Assembly (NCBI GenBank): GCA_030145595.1
Contig: JAQYVG010000005.1
Span: 1-27,301, forward strand
Direction of reading: 5' to 3'
DNA: 27,301 nt
Source: Desulfobacterales bacterium
GTDB lineage: Bacteria; Desulfobacterota; Desulfobacteria; Desulfobacterales; UBA11574
Every line of letters starts with the position of its first letter. Within the stretch, counting starts at the first letter, position 1. A program made the translations under genes and the position numbers. The notes beneath the pieces were generated by a model. The model was given only the letters and a program-made list of their open reading frames with translations, was not told the origin of the DNA and did no database searches. Positions 1-8,638 of the stretch are shown here, piece by piece.

Positions 1-116
1 GCTGTTTTTTCTTAACACTCACTAATGCGTTCAGACAGTCAGCCATTTTCAAATTTCATTACCGGTAGCCTCTATTTATTGAAAAGATACTGCAGCTCCA
101 TTCAAATGCTTAATAC

Positions 117-133
117 GTCAAATAATTTTTGAC
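117..133. promoter_or_regulatory. Inverted repeat upstream of the first response regulator
   Basis: Perfect 6-bp arms (GTCAAA at 117-122, TTTGAC at 128-133) separated by 5 bases, about 60 bp before the ATG at 193. The right arm overlaps a TTGACT hexamer (129-134) that could be a -35 box, although no good -10 follows at the proper distance. It could be an operator, but the element is short and AT-rich, so chance is possible. Confidence 0.25.
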
Positions 134-192
134 TTTATACATACCATGCTTTAAGGTGAGCATTATGAAAAATTATTTAAGGAGTACGAGGC

Positions 193-642
193 ATGTCTGA
201 ACAACTTGATGTTATAATTGTGGATGACGATCCAAGTATTTGTGAAGTGCTCTCTGATATAATCAAGAAGTTTTATACATGGGGCAATGTAATCAGCTTT
301 ACAGATGTTGATGAGGCCATATCTTACTGTCTCAGCCTTGAGGTCGGTGTTGGCATTTTTGTAATCGATGTATTTTTAGGCGGGAAAAGCGGGTTTTGTT
401 TTCTGGATTCCATAAAAGATAAATTTCCGGCAGCCCATGAAGACTCGGTTGTCATCACCGGAAGCGCCAGCGATGATGTCGTTAATATGTGTATATCCTC
501 AGATGTCAACTATTTATTGGAAAAACCGATAAGACCTTATGCCCTACAGCTTGCTGTCAGAGCCATTGTGACGAAATACTTAACATTTGCCAGAAGGCTT
601 CTGCGAGATCCGGCTTTTGCCGCCAATGTAACAAAATTTTAA
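193..642 (+). CDS. Single-domain response regulator (REC)
   Basis: A stand-alone receiver domain of 149 residues that should take a phosphoryl group from a histidine kinase. The acidic pocket D11-D13, phosphoacceptor D59 (in FVIDVF), switch threonine T89 (VVITGS) and conserved lysine K111 (LEKPIR) are all visible. Beyond the domain there are only about 25 residues, with no DNA-binding or enzymatic output, so it probably works through protein contact or as a phosphate relay. The ATG at 193 has a Shine-Dalgarno GGAG at 181-184. Only 11 bases separate its stop from the downstream glycosyltransferase, so the two are probably co-transcribed. No kinase lies in the window; its partner is unknown. 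Confidence 0.9.
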   Translation: MSEQLDVIIVDDDPSICEVLSDIIKKFYTWGNVISFTDVDEAISYCLSLEVGVGIFVIDVFLGGKSGFCFLDSIKDKFPAAHEDSVVITGSASDDVVNMCISSDVNYLLEKPIRPYALQLAVRAIVTKYLTFARRLLRDPAFAANVTKF

Positions 643-653
643 GAAGGTTTCTG

Positions 654-1982
654 ATGGTAAAGAACATCGGATTTGTTTCCACACGCTTTGCAGGAACTGA
701 CGGCGTCACATTAGAATCGAGTAAATGGGCGGAAGTTCTTGAGCAAAAGGGGCACCGCTGTTTATGGTTTGCCGGTGAACTGGATCGGGATTCGCAAAAG
801 AGTTTCCTTGTCCCGGAAGCTCATTTTCAGCACGATCAAAATGTATGGATTAACGATAAGGTTTTCGGGAAAAAAAGACGGGAGGCTACCGTAACCAAAT
901 TAATTCATGATCTAAGATCATTTTTAAAAACTCAACTCTATAATTTCATAAAACAGTTTAAAATTGACCTTTTAATTGCCGAAAATACACTTACCATTCC
1001 CATGCACGTCCCTTTAGGGTTATCCTTGACGGAAATTATAGCTGAAACTCAAATACCCACTGTTGCCCACCATCATGATTTTTACTGGGAAAGGGTGCGT
1101 TATTCAATCAATGCTGTCAATGACTACCTCGGCATGGCCTTTCCGCCCAACCTGTCGAACATCGAACATGTGGTCATAAATTCAGCTGCCCGAGAAGAAC
1201 TGGCTCATCGTAAGGGGATTTCGTCCATCGTCATCCCCAATGTATTGGACTTTGAAAATCCACCCCAAGCTGACGTAAAACATACCAAAGACTTCAGACA
1301 ATCCATCGGTTTAAAGCCCGATGACATAATAATCCTGCAACCGACCCGCATTGTGAAAAGGAAAGGGATTGAGTATGCCGTTGAACTGATCAATGCACTG
1401 CAAGATCCCCGCTATAAACTGGTAATATCTCATGAAGCAGGCGACGAAGGTTTTGAATATCCGGAATGGATTCAGGAGTACGCCCGGCAGCACGCTGTAG
1501 ACCTTCGGCTGGTTAAGACCAGAATTTCAGACCCCTGGGCAAATCATGCCAATAATAAAGATCAGTATTCGCTCTGGGATATTTACCCTCATGCTGATTT
1601 TATAACATATCCAAGTCTTATCGAGGGATTTGGCAATGCTTTTCTCGAGGCTGTCTTCTTTAAAAAGCCGATTCTGATCAATCGTTACGAAACGTTTGTA
1701 CGCGATATCGAACCCCATGGCTTTGATCTGGCGGTCATGGACGGATTTCTCACCAAAAAAACAGTTCAAACCGTTCGAGAAGTTATAGAATCACCCGCGA
1801 GAAGAGAACAAATGGTAACTACGAACTACGAAATCGCTTCACGCCACTATTCTTTTGCAGTCCTCAGGAAACATCTGAGTTCCATTATGGTCAATTTTTT
1901 TGGGGAACATGTACCGGCCCACATGCACAAGGTTGTCAGTTTTTTGGCAAAACAACTCTCCCACGACAAGCAAAGACCTTAG
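654..1982 (+). CDS. GT-B glycosyltransferase (GT4-like)
   Basis: A 442-residue cytosolic glycosyltransferase of the GT-B fold. The N-terminal half begins with a glycine-rich acceptor-domain strand (IGFVSTRFAGTDGVTLE). The C-terminal half starts near ILQPTRIVKRKG and contains the donor-binding signature FITYPSLIEGFGNAFLEA, whose E-x7-E arrangement is typical of family GT4. The reading frame is open back to 489, but ATG 654 is chosen because an AGAAGG Shine-Dalgarno (642-647) precedes it and because the longer version would overlap most of the response regulator. The sugar donor and acceptor cannot be read from sequence. The GTDGV-type N-terminus recalls glucosylglycerate/compatible-solute glycosyltransferases, which is only a suggestion. 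Confidence 0.85.
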   Translation: MVKNIGFVSTRFAGTDGVTLESSKWAEVLEQKGHRCLWFAGELDRDSQKSFLVPEAHFQHDQNVWINDKVFGKKRREATVTKLIHDLRSFLKTQLYNFIKQFKIDLLIAENTLTIPMHVPLGLSLTEIIAETQIPTVAHHHDFYWERVRYSINAVNDYLGMAFPPNLSNIEHVVINSAAREELAHRKGISSIVIPNVLDFENPPQADVKHTKDFRQSIGLKPDDIIILQPTRIVKRKGIEYAVELINALQDPRYKLVISHEAGDEGFEYPEWIQEYARQHAVDLRLVKTRISDPWANHANNKDQYSLWDIYPHADFITYPSLIEGFGNAFLEAVFFKKPILINRYETFVRDIEPHGFDLAVMDGFLTKKTVQTVREVIESPARREQMVTTNYEIASRHYSFAVLRKHLSSIMVNFFGEHVPAHMHKVVSFLAKQLSHDKQRP

Positions 1983-2000
1983 GGTTCGCGAAGAAATAAA

Positions 2001-2115
2001 TTTACATTTTCAAGAGTCGAGGCGTCCGTATGGCAAGGCGCGCGGAGGGCGAATAGCAGGCTATTTAACCGACGAGCAACGCAGCCAGGCGGAATGGATC
2101 GGCGCATTAAAATGT
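2001..2115. repeat. Imperfect long palindrome, probable intergenic repeat
   Basis: GC-rich non-coding sequence directly after the glycosyltransferase. It is centred at about 2059 on the hairpin AATAGC-AG-GCTATT (2052-2065). Matching outer arms ACATTTT (2004-2010) and AAAATGT (2109-2115) share the same centre, and weaker complementarity lies between them. Its composition differs from the AT-rich flanks. The shape suggests a dispersed repeat of MITE or REP type, but no second copy is present here. Apart from this and the terminator at 2156 the gap 1983-2346 holds nothing recognisable. Confidence 0.45.
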
Positions 2116-2155
2116 GAAGTTATTTTTGAGCGAGCCCTTATAATTGATACAAAGA

Positions 2156-2187
2156 AAAGCCCTTGGAAGGATAATTCCAAGGGCTTT
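2156..2187 (+). terminator. Rho-independent terminator
   Basis: Perfect 13-bp stem (AAAGCCCTTGGAA at 2156-2168, TTCCAAGGGCTTT at 2175-2187) with a GGATAA loop. It lies 174 bp after the glycosyltransferase stop and before the convergent response regulator at 2347-2850. The stem ends in A/T tracts on both sides, so it may act in both directions. Confidence 0.75.
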
Positions 2188-2346
2188 AGAAAGGAGAATG
2201 TCATTCAGAAGGTCAAACTTTACCTTCATGTCTTACATAAAATGCCACAATGTAACATGTCAAGTGATTTTATGAGATAATCCCAAAAGATATGTTTTCT
2301 CTTATAATATCCTGCAACTAATTAGAAAGTTTATAGGTTGAAGCAC

Positions 2347-2850
2347 TCAACCCAACAATACGTACCCTTCTGAATCTCTTTTTACATGGGTTATGCCCGG
2401 ATGCCTTCTTTCACATTCTTTGTATACAGCTTCCCTACCTTTGATTTTTTCGAACAATATGTCCCTATCAACTATTAAGTGCTTAAGTTCCAGCGCCCTC
2501 CTTACGGCGGTCTGGATATTTTCTATGCTACAGGGTTTTGCAAAAAATTTGTAAACACCCGCTTCGTTGATGGCATCCATTGCCGTGTCGACCTTAGCAT
2601 AACCTGTCAGCATGATTGTTATTATATCGGGATACTCTAACTTTATCTTCTTTAGTAAAGATAACCCGTCCATATTTGACATTTGCTGATCGCTGATAAC
2701 CAGGTTCACCTCATCGGCTTTTAATTTTTCCAGAGCTTCTTCGCCGCTTTTTGCAGTAAGAATGGTATGGTCTTTATTCTTAAGTGCACTGGTCATTAGT
2801 TCAAGAATATCTTCTTCATCATCAACAACCAATATGGTATGTTTGCTCAT
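2347..2850 (-). CDS. Response regulator with short C-terminal tail
   Basis: A CheY-like receiver of 167 residues. The acidic pair D10/D11, phosphoacceptor D54 (VISDQQM), T82 (MLTGYA) and K105 (FAKP) are all present, so the domain should be phosphorylatable. Residues 125-167 form a short charged helix and a tail (HPGITHV...GYVLLG) that match no output domain I can name. Receivers with such tails commonly act in multi-protein phosphorelays. The start has an AAGGGGG Shine-Dalgarno just upstream. It stands alone: the arginase gene ends 181 bp upstream on the same strand, and no histidine kinase is nearby. Not obviously related to the receiver at 193. Confidence 0.88.
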   Translation of the reverse strand: MSKHTILVVDDEEDILELMTSALKNKDHTILTAKSGEEALEKLKADEVNLVISDQQMSNMDGLSLLKKIKLEYPDIITIMLTGYAKVDTAMDAINEAGVYKFFAKPCSIENIQTAVRRALELKHLIVDRDILFEKIKGREAVYKECERRHPGITHVKRDSEGYVLLG

Positions 2851-3031
2851 TGGCTTGTCCCCCTTAAGGCATCGACAACCATTTGTTATTTCACTTAATA
2901 TCTATCAACAAAAGTGCGATATGTTTTTCTGATCACTATAGCCTTCCGGTTTTAATAGTATATCGGCCAAAAACCGGATTCCTTTAATAACTATTTTAAG
3001 TGGAATGTTCTCGGAGGGAATTCTGCGTTGG

Positions 3032-3958
3032 TTATAGAATCCTCATCCCCATGCTGGAAGCTACAACTCCGGCTGCAAACTCGGCACTTTGATTTTTAAC
3101 ATCCAGTATGGGATTGATTTCAACAACATCAAGCGATGACATGCACCCGCATTCTGCAATGGTTTCCATAATCAAATGGGCCTCTCTATAGCTCAGCCCG
3201 CCCGCTACCGGAGTGCCGACACCAGGGGCCACCAATGGATCAACGCAGTCCAGATCGAAACTGACGTGAATATGGTCCACACTATCGCTTAATGTCGAAA
3301 TTACGGCTTCAACAATATCCGCCACCCCATGCCTGTCAATATCGGCCATTGTATGCACAGGAAGATTTATCTTTTTAATGGTTTCTTTTTCCGGCAGGTC
3401 TATTTTCCTTATGCCGATTAAAGCACAATCTTGGGGCCTTACTTTCGGTCCGAATCCCAACAAATGAGTGAGCGCTTTATGTCCCAAACCCAAAGATAAT
3501 GCCAGCGGCATACCGTGAATGTTCCCCGAAGGTGTGGTCTCTTCCGTGTTCATATCCGCATGAGCATCGATCCATATTACGCCCGGTTTCATTTGTTTTT
3601 TCCTGCAGAAAGAAGCAACACCGGCGATGGAACCGATCGCCATAGAGTGATCACCGCCGAAGCACAATGGGAAGTGCCCGCGGGCCAGCGACTTCTCAAC
3701 CTTCTTGGCAAGCCGACCAACAGCTTTTTCAATTGCACTTAAATATTTGAGTTTCTGGTTGGTAATTTTCTGTTTTTCCTTGATTGCTATGGGGACATCT
3801 CCCTGGTCGACAACCTTATATCCGAGAGTTTCTAATTTTTGTTTGATACCGGCTATCCTCAACGCCGAAGGTCCCATGTCGACCCCGCGTCGATCAGAGC
3901 CAAGGTCCATGGGGAAGCCGATCAGGTCTACGATTTTGTGTATTCTTTTCTTAGTCAT
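3032..3958 (-). CDS. rocF: Arginase (ureohydrolase family)
   Basis: A binuclear manganese hydrolase of the arginase/agmatinase/formiminoglutamase family; arginases split L-arginine to ornithine and urea. The 308 residues match the usual length. Metal-binding motifs appear in order: GGDHS (about residue 100), WIDAHADMN (about 125) and SFDLDCVDP (about 232). The segment SGNIHGMPLA after the second motif and the PGVGTPVAGGLS loop after the third are arginase-like rather than agmatinase-like, so arginase is preferred; substrate assignment within this superfamily is nevertheless uncertain. No strong Shine-Dalgarno is visible. The gene is 163 bp downstream of the TgpA-like gene on the same strand and is probably an independent unit. 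Confidence 0.82.
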   Translation of the reverse strand: MTKKRIHKIVDLIGFPMDLGSDRRGVDMGPSALRIAGIKQKLETLGYKVVDQGDVPIAIKEKQKITNQKLKYLSAIEKAVGRLAKKVEKSLARGHFPLCFGGDHSMAIGSIAGVASFCRKKQMKPGVIWIDAHADMNTEETTPSGNIHGMPLALSLGLGHKALTHLLGFGPKVRPQDCALIGIRKIDLPEKETIKKINLPVHTMADIDRHGVADIVEAVISTLSDSVDHIHVSFDLDCVDPLVAPGVGTPVAGGLSYREAHLIMETIAECGCMSSLDVVEINPILDVKNQSAEFAAGVVASSMGMRIL

Positions 3959-3969
3959 TTTAAATGCCC

Positions 3970-4014
3970 GTTGCGAGTTACGGATTTCGAGTTGCGCGTT
4001 GCGGGTTGCGAGTT
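3970..4014. repeat. Short GTTGCGAG-type imperfect tandem repeat
   Basis: Four degenerate copies of a GTTGCG(A/G/C)G core occur within 45 bp between the arginase start and the TgpA-like stop: GTTGCGAGTT, GTTGCGCG, GTTGCGGG and GTTGCGAGTT. It is a low-complexity repeat in the arginase leader region. It may be simple replication slippage; a regulatory role is not indicated. Confidence 0.5.
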
Positions 4015-4121
4015 CAATGGTTTTTGCAATCTATACGGACACAAGTCGTTTTTTGTATGAGAAACACGGGCTAAGCCATTATTCCACATTTCTATTATTT
4101 ATGCCAGTAAAAGCAAAATCC

Positions 4122-6086
4122 TTAAGTTTCGGCAATAGGTTTGGGGTCAAATTCTTTAACCCGCTCTTTAAACTTTTTCAAAGTATTTTCATCTCCCCCG
4201 CGTGCATACCGCAAAAGGACATACAGATCGGTAATCTTATGAATATTTACCTTCAGGTCCCGGCGAAGATCACCCGCTGTTTTTGCAAAATCAACCGGTC
4301 CCTGGCCCGGTTTTCTGGTAAGACCAACTCTGGTGAGCTTTGCACAAAATTTCACATAAAACCGCTGAGCATCATCTGTGTTTGCAACCGGCGTTTTAAA
4401 AAGCCGCATAGAAATCATGAAAACAATAAAACTAATCAGTCCTAGCGCCAGAAGAATCCATTTGAACGGACCCTTCCAGGAACCGATGTTGATACCGACT
4501 TTCGCAAGGAGTTCTCTCTGCCGCCAATAAGAATACCCTAAAACCCATTGATTCCAATAGTTATTTGCAGCGTCCCACCTAAAAATGATTTTTTTCAAAT
4601 GGCTTTGAAGCGGTCCAAAATGTTTGAGCAATAAAAACCCTTCAAGTTCCTCAGGCGGAAGCGCTGCTTCAAATCCCTGCTCAACTCTTTCCGGTGCTAC
4701 GGCCGATGTGGGATCGATCCTCACCCAGCCTCTGGCCGGAAGCCAAACTTCAACCCAGGCATGGGCATCGGATTGGCGCACAATCAGATAATTTCCGTAT
4801 GGGTTCAGTTCACCACCCAGGTAGCCGCCCACGATCCGGGCCGGAATTTTCGCTTTGCGCATCAGAAAAGCAAAGGCTGAAGCATAGTGCTCACAATATC
4901 CCTTGCGGGTTTTGAACAGAAAATCGTCAATGGCATCCTCTTTAAGCCCGGGTGGGTTTAGAGAATAGACAAAATCGTTCTGACTGAAAAACTCGAGTGC
5001 TTTATTGACAATCTTGGCCGGGTTATCAAAAGTATCGGCCCAGGAGCGGGCCAGAGCTGTGGATTTTGGGTTTCCTTGGACCGGAAGGATCAAAGCCTTC
5101 CGCTCTTCTGGCTTGAAATCGCCGGTATTATATGTTGTTTGAGATACTGCATCGTAGCGTATGCGCGCTTTCAACTTATGATAGGCCATCAGCGTACGAT
5201 CGTTCTGCATCCTTGCCATGGGCGGCGATGTGATGGGCATATCCAGGGCAAAAAGCCATTTTTCTCCTTGGGGTTCAAGGGTAATGGTGTATCCAACCGT
5301 ACTTCCGGCCGACAATGGCGCCTGCCGAACCGGACGGGTTTGGCCCCGGCTCCAGGTTTTGCCGTCAAAATGCTGAAAAACTATGCCGCGCCAGTAAAGA
5401 CGATCCGGCCCGGGGATACTGTTTTTAAACTCCGCCCGAAAAGCGATTTCACCGGAAAGGACGAGTTGCGATATGCTCCCCGGCGACAACCTGTCATTAA
5501 TACCAGTTCTTGCTATCGACTGGTTTGACATCCCAAAAAGGGTCCCTTGAATTCTGGGGAAAAGAAAAAAAAGAACGATCATCATCGGCAGAGCCTGAAC
5601 CATAATTACACCTGACAGACGCAAATTTGCCGCAAAGCTGCCCCGGGGATGATTGATACGGATTAAAACCGCCGTTGCCAAAAGCACGGATGCAAACATG
5701 AAAAGCGACATGACCAGATTGTTGGAATAGAGCAGGTTTGTGATGACCAGAAAATAGACTAAGCAAAGAGTTATCATGCGGTCGCGGTGGGTCTTCATCT
5801 CAAACGGTTTCAGTCCCAGCATGACAGCGAGCAGTCCCACGCCGGTGTCCAGATTGAATTTGAAACCGTAGGTCGCAAGCCCGCCGATAAAGCCGCCGAT
5901 TGTTAAAATAACAAGAATCGTTCGGCCGGGACGGTACCAGTTGTTTTTTGACGCCGCCAAAACATAAGCCCAAAAGGCAAGACACCAGATGACGATCCAG
6001 GACGGCAACCTGAATAAATGGGGTGAAACAGCAAGCAGTATGGCTCCCAGGATAGGCAAGAGATGTTTTTTGTTGGTAGCTTTCAT
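4122..6086 (-). CDS. tgpA: TgpA-like transmembrane transglutaminase-domain protein (DUF3488)
   Basis: A 654-residue inner-membrane protein. The N-terminal ~190 residues hold about six hydrophobic segments (DUF3488/TgpA N-terminal region). A periplasmic transglutaminase-like domain follows, with the catalytic triad C398 (GYCEHY), H442 (DAHAWVE) and D458 (IDPTSA). One more membrane segment lies near residues 540-560, and the cytoplasmic tail resembles DUF4129. Such proteins occur with MoxR and DUF58 proteins, as here, where it is the last of the trio and starts 16 bp after the DUF58 gene; translation is probably coupled because no clear Shine-Dalgarno is seen. TgpA of Pseudomonas aeruginosa is essential, but the natural substrate is unsettled. 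Full length for the family and all catalytic residues are present. Confidence 0.88.
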   Translation of the reverse strand: MKATNKKHLLPILGAILLAVSPHLFRLPSWIVIWCLAFWAYVLAASKNNWYRPGRTILVILTIGGFIGGLATYGFKFNLDTGVGLLAVMLGLKPFEMKTHRDRMITLCLVYFLVITNLLYSNNLVMSLFMFASVLLATAVLIRINHPRGSFAANLRLSGVIMVQALPMMIVLFFLFPRIQGTLFGMSNQSIARTGINDRLSPGSISQLVLSGEIAFRAEFKNSIPGPDRLYWRGIVFQHFDGKTWSRGQTRPVRQAPLSAGSTVGYTITLEPQGEKWLFALDMPITSPPMARMQNDRTLMAYHKLKARIRYDAVSQTTYNTGDFKPEERKALILPVQGNPKSTALARSWADTFDNPAKIVNKALEFFSQNDFVYSLNPPGLKEDAIDDFLFKTRKGYCEHYASAFAFLMRKAKIPARIVGGYLGGELNPYGNYLIVRQSDAHAWVEVWLPARGWVRIDPTSAVAPERVEQGFEAALPPEELEGFLLLKHFGPLQSHLKKIIFRWDAANNYWNQWVLGYSYWRQRELLAKVGINIGSWKGPFKWILLALGLISFIVFMISMRLFKTPVANTDDAQRFYVKFCAKLTRVGLTRKPGQGPVDFAKTAGDLRRDLKVNIHKITDLYVLLRYARGGDENTLKKFKERVKEFDPKPIAET

Positions 6087-6102
6087 AAAACAGTACAGTG
6101 TC

Positions 6103-7071
6103 TTAAGTATTTGTAATCGTTTCCGGCATTGCGTATAATGCCAAAGCCTTTAAACACTTTTGGCGATGAGCCTCGCCTCGATTCGGATCAATTACTTTAC
6201 CGGGAAGTTTCAAACCGAAGACTAAATTGTGGCTACAGGCCTGCAAGATCATATCACACAGCCGGGACAGCTTGCGTTCCGTATTCGGTTCAAGGAGGGC
6301 GTCGAAGTCCAACATGGCCGTCGATCCGGCCTGGGCTACGAACATCTTGGTAAAAAGACCCTGACCCCGCGAAAGAGCCTTCCAGGCAATATGCCCGAGA
6401 GGGTCACCCTGCTGATAGGTCTTAAGCCCCTTAAAATCTTCCGCACCGGGTATGTCACGGCCCTCGTCACCATTGACTGCGCCGGCATCATCTGCCGTCG
6501 TCAGCGGGCCGGGCAGCGGCCTGGGGTAAACCAGACATTTGGCGTCAAGACGGATGGTGGACCAGGCGCGAAAAAGCCCTAAGGGATATTGGGTGGCGAT
6601 CAAAAGAGAGCCGGGCCTGAATATTCCTCTTTGATTGGCTGCAACCGGGATTCGAATCCAGTTATCCTTATTCGCATCAAAATCTTTTATTATTTTTTCT
6701 GCATTTGGCAATGAAATAGCAACGGCCGCACGCTCCGGCTCTTTTATGCGAATACTGAATTTGAAACCGGCCCGGTCACCGGCAAACACCGGTTGAGCCG
6801 CAACGGTCAATATTTGAATACCCAAAAGGTTCCTGTAAGAATGAAAAATAGAAACAAAAGCCATGCCGCCCAGCAAAAAAGTGAGCAAAAAACCAAGGTT
6901 ATTTTTGTAGTTGACTGACCCTATGAGCATCGCCAAAAGGATAAGAATAAACACCCAGCCGTGTCGGGTCGGTAGAATATAGATCCTTTTTCGGCTTAAT
7001 GTCAGAGGAAGAGTGGTAAACGGTTTTGAAGTGGAGCCTTTGTTGAATGGTTTAAAGCTTAAAAGTTTCAT
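6103..7071 (-). CDS. DUF58 domain-containing protein
   Basis: A 322-residue protein with two closely spaced transmembrane helices near residues 30-75 and a C-terminal DUF58 (vWA-like) domain. The family signature is visible around residues 200-240: DFKGLKTYQQGDPLGHIAWK followed by LFTKMF. The basic residue usually found after GD is a glycine-histidine pair here (GDPLGHIAWK), a mild variation. DUF58 proteins are almost always encoded next to MoxR ATPases and are thought to be their clients or partners in assembling envelope complexes. The gene starts 4 bp after the MoxR stop and precedes the TgpA-like gene, giving a tight three-gene operon. Molecular function of the family is not established. 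Confidence 0.88.
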   Translation of the reverse strand: MKLLSFKPFNKGSTSKPFTTLPLTLSRKRIYILPTRHGWVFILILLAMLIGSVNYKNNLGFLLTFLLGGMAFVSIFHSYRNLLGIQILTVAAQPVFAGDRAGFKFSIRIKEPERAAVAISLPNAEKIIKDFDANKDNWIRIPVAANQRGIFRPGSLLIATQYPLGLFRAWSTIRLDAKCLVYPRPLPGPLTTADDAGAVNGDEGRDIPGAEDFKGLKTYQQGDPLGHIAWKALSRGQGLFTKMFVAQAGSTAMLDFDALLEPNTERKLSRLCDMILQACSHNLVFGLKLPGKVIDPNRGEAHRQKCLKALALYAMPETITNT

Positions 7072-7075
7072 TTCT

Positions 7076-7990
7076 TTAAGGAATTGGGACTTCCATCAGC
7101 AGATTTTCAAGCCTGTCCCGGGAAAGTTCGGCCCGATCGTCATGGGAACGAAGTCTGTGTCCCACGACCCAGAACATGACCTTCTGCAAATCTTCGGGCA
7201 GTACGTGGTCCCTGCCTTGCAGAAAGGCGTGGGACTTGGCCGCCCGTAAAAAAGCGAGGCCGGCCCTTGGGGAAAGTCCGGCAGAAAAATGGGGAGCGTT
7301 GCGAGTAAAATCTAAAAGGTCCTGAACGTATTCCAAAAGTGCGTCTGAAGTATGTACTTTGGCAATCTGTTTTTGAATCAACAATACTTCCCCGGGTGTT
7401 AAGCATGGTTCTGTGCTAAATAGAGTGCTTTTAACTTCACCCTGTTTTAACAGCTTTTGTTCGGCACTTCGGTTTGGATACCCGAGATTTATGCGCATAA
7501 GGAAGCGGTCAAGCTGTGACTCGGGGAGCGAAAATGTCCCGAATTGTTCCATTGGATTTTGGGTAGCAATAATAAAGAAAGGTTTATCCAAAGGACGGGT
7601 CTTGCCTTCCACGGTTACCTGACGCTCCTCCATAGCTTCCAGCAGAGCGCTCTGGGTTTTTGGTGTTGCCCGGTTGATTTCATCTGCAAGCAGAATTTGA
7701 GTGAAGACTGGCCCCGGATGAAATACAAAGCTACTGGTTTTACGTTCAAATACGGAGACCCCCAGTATATCGCCGGGGAGCATATCGCTGGTACACTGGA
7801 TGCGCCGGAAGTTCAAACCCAGGCATCTTGATAAAACTTTGGCCAGGGTGGTCTTGCCGATACCGGGCAGATCTTCGATCAGAAGATGTCCTCCGGCGAA
7901 CAGGCAGGTCAAAGCCAGCTTGATCTGCTCCCGCTTCCCAAGTATAACCTTGCCGATCTGTTCAACCATATTCTGAAATTTAACATCCAT
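7076..7990 (-). CDS. MoxR-family AAA+ ATPase
   Basis: A 304-residue AAA+ ATPase of the MoxR branch. Walker A is LPGIGKTTLAK with K46. Walker B is ILLADEINRATPKTQSALLE, followed by the family-typical EERQVTV and sensor-1 region FFIIATQNPMEQFGTF. The C-terminal lid contains SPRAGLAFLRAAKSHA. MoxR ATPases act as chaperones that insert cofactors or assemble complexes, usually with vWA or DUF58 proteins; here the downstream DUF58 and transglutaminase genes are the likely partners. It is the first gene of the operon and is transcribed leftwards from the long non-coding region 7991-8712. The start ATG at 7990 gives a full-length N-terminus for the family. Confidence 0.93.
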   Translation of the reverse strand: MDVKFQNMVEQIGKVILGKREQIKLALTCLFAGGHLLIEDLPGIGKTTLAKVLSRCLGLNFRRIQCTSDMLPGDILGVSVFERKTSSFVFHPGPVFTQILLADEINRATPKTQSALLEAMEERQVTVEGKTRPLDKPFFIIATQNPMEQFGTFSLPESQLDRFLMRINLGYPNRSAEQKLLKQGEVKSTLFSTEPCLTPGEVLLIQKQIAKVHTSDALLEYVQDLLDFTRNAPHFSAGLSPRAGLAFLRAAKSHAFLQGRDHVLPEDLQKVMFWVVGHRLRSHDDRAELSRDRLENLLMEVPIP

Positions 7991-8315
7991 TGTATATGCA
8001 ACCTCCAGATTAATATTGGCATGATAATACGCAATCGATTGTGTGTCAATTTTCAGAAGTCTGTAATGCTTCTGCCTTGTTACAGTCTACCAGACTGTAT
8101 TTATTAAATAATTATAGTCTTATTCAAGACGGCATAGGTGCTTGTTGAAAAATGAGGACTAAAGATTTTTGTGAAAAAGCCGATAATACATCTAAATGCT
8201 TCTGGGATGCGCGTGCATCTTTTCTGCCGGTCATCTTCAAACACAATAAAAATAGCTTTTAAAACTGGATGTGCACCGGGAGTTAATAACGGCATCAGAA
8301 GAAGTCATTAACAAT

Positions 8316-8362
8316 AAAAATCGTTCAGGATTGGAAAATCACACCCTGAACGATTTTTTTTT
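8316..8362 (+). terminator. Strong terminator without an upstream gene
   Basis: A 14-bp perfect stem (8316-8329 with 8345-8358, core ATCGTTCAGG/CCTGAACGAT) and a 15-nt loop, followed by nine T residues (8354-8362). It is a canonical rho-independent terminator for plus-strand transcripts. No plus-strand coding region precedes it for more than 300 bp, so it may end a small RNA or a long antisense leader opposite moxR. It has A residues at the left arm too and could also work leftwards. Confidence 0.7.
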
Positions 8363-8447
8363 GGCCAAAGAAAGGGTGGCCCATGGGGGATGAGCCACCC
8401 TCAGGGGTAAGTTAAAGGTTAAGCTGTAAAATTAATCTGCCAACAGC

Positions 8448-8480
8448 GGGAATGCGTTTACTTAAACGTAAACCATTCCC
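8448..8480. other. Stable bulged hairpin
   Basis: GGGAATG-C-GTTTAC (8448-8461) pairs with GTAAACCATTCCC (8468-8480): 13 base pairs, one bulged C and a TTAAAC loop. No U tract follows, so it is not a classical terminator. It sits within the cluster of hairpins upstream of the small protein gene and could belong to a structured RNA or a repeat element. Confidence 0.45.
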
Positions 8481-8530
8481 ATTTTACCTTTCGGCAGCGC
8501 TGCTAAAATTTAAGCTAATGCCACTTTGTA

Positions 8531-8591
8531 GTATGTCAAGCTATAAAATCGCTCTGCGATTTTTTGTTACATCCGCTGACGCTTGACATAC
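8531..8591. repeat. Nested palindrome, MITE/REP-like
   Basis: Perfect 11-bp outer arms (GTATGTCAAGC at 8531-8541, GCTTGACATAC at 8581-8591) enclose a second perfect hairpin (AAAATCGC at 8545-8552, TCT loop, GCGATTTT at 8556-8563) followed by extra Ts. The inner hairpin could terminate transcription on the plus strand. The nested symmetric design and compact 61-bp length look like a small dispersed repeat. No second copy is in the window. Confidence 0.5.
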
Positions 8592-8638
8592 AATGACCTG
8601 AAAACATATGCTGTTGCCCTGATTGAACTAAAACTCCA

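Noticed and set aside
1900..2280. 126-codon plus-strand open frame
   Set aside because: It runs from the end of the glycosyltransferase gene through the palindrome and the terminator; the translation mirrors the repeats.
3705..4445. 246-codon plus-strand open frame
   Set aside because: It overlaps the arginase and TgpA-like genes on the other strand and shows no recognisable domain or Shine-Dalgarno.
6648..6662. tRNA T-loop-like sequence GGATTCGAATCC
   Set aside because: It lies inside the DUF58 coding sequence, and no acceptor stem, D-arm or anticodon arm can be placed around it.
8104..8295. 63-codon minus-strand open frame in the long non-coding region
   Set aside because: No Shine-Dalgarno, no motif, and the region is dominated by hairpins.
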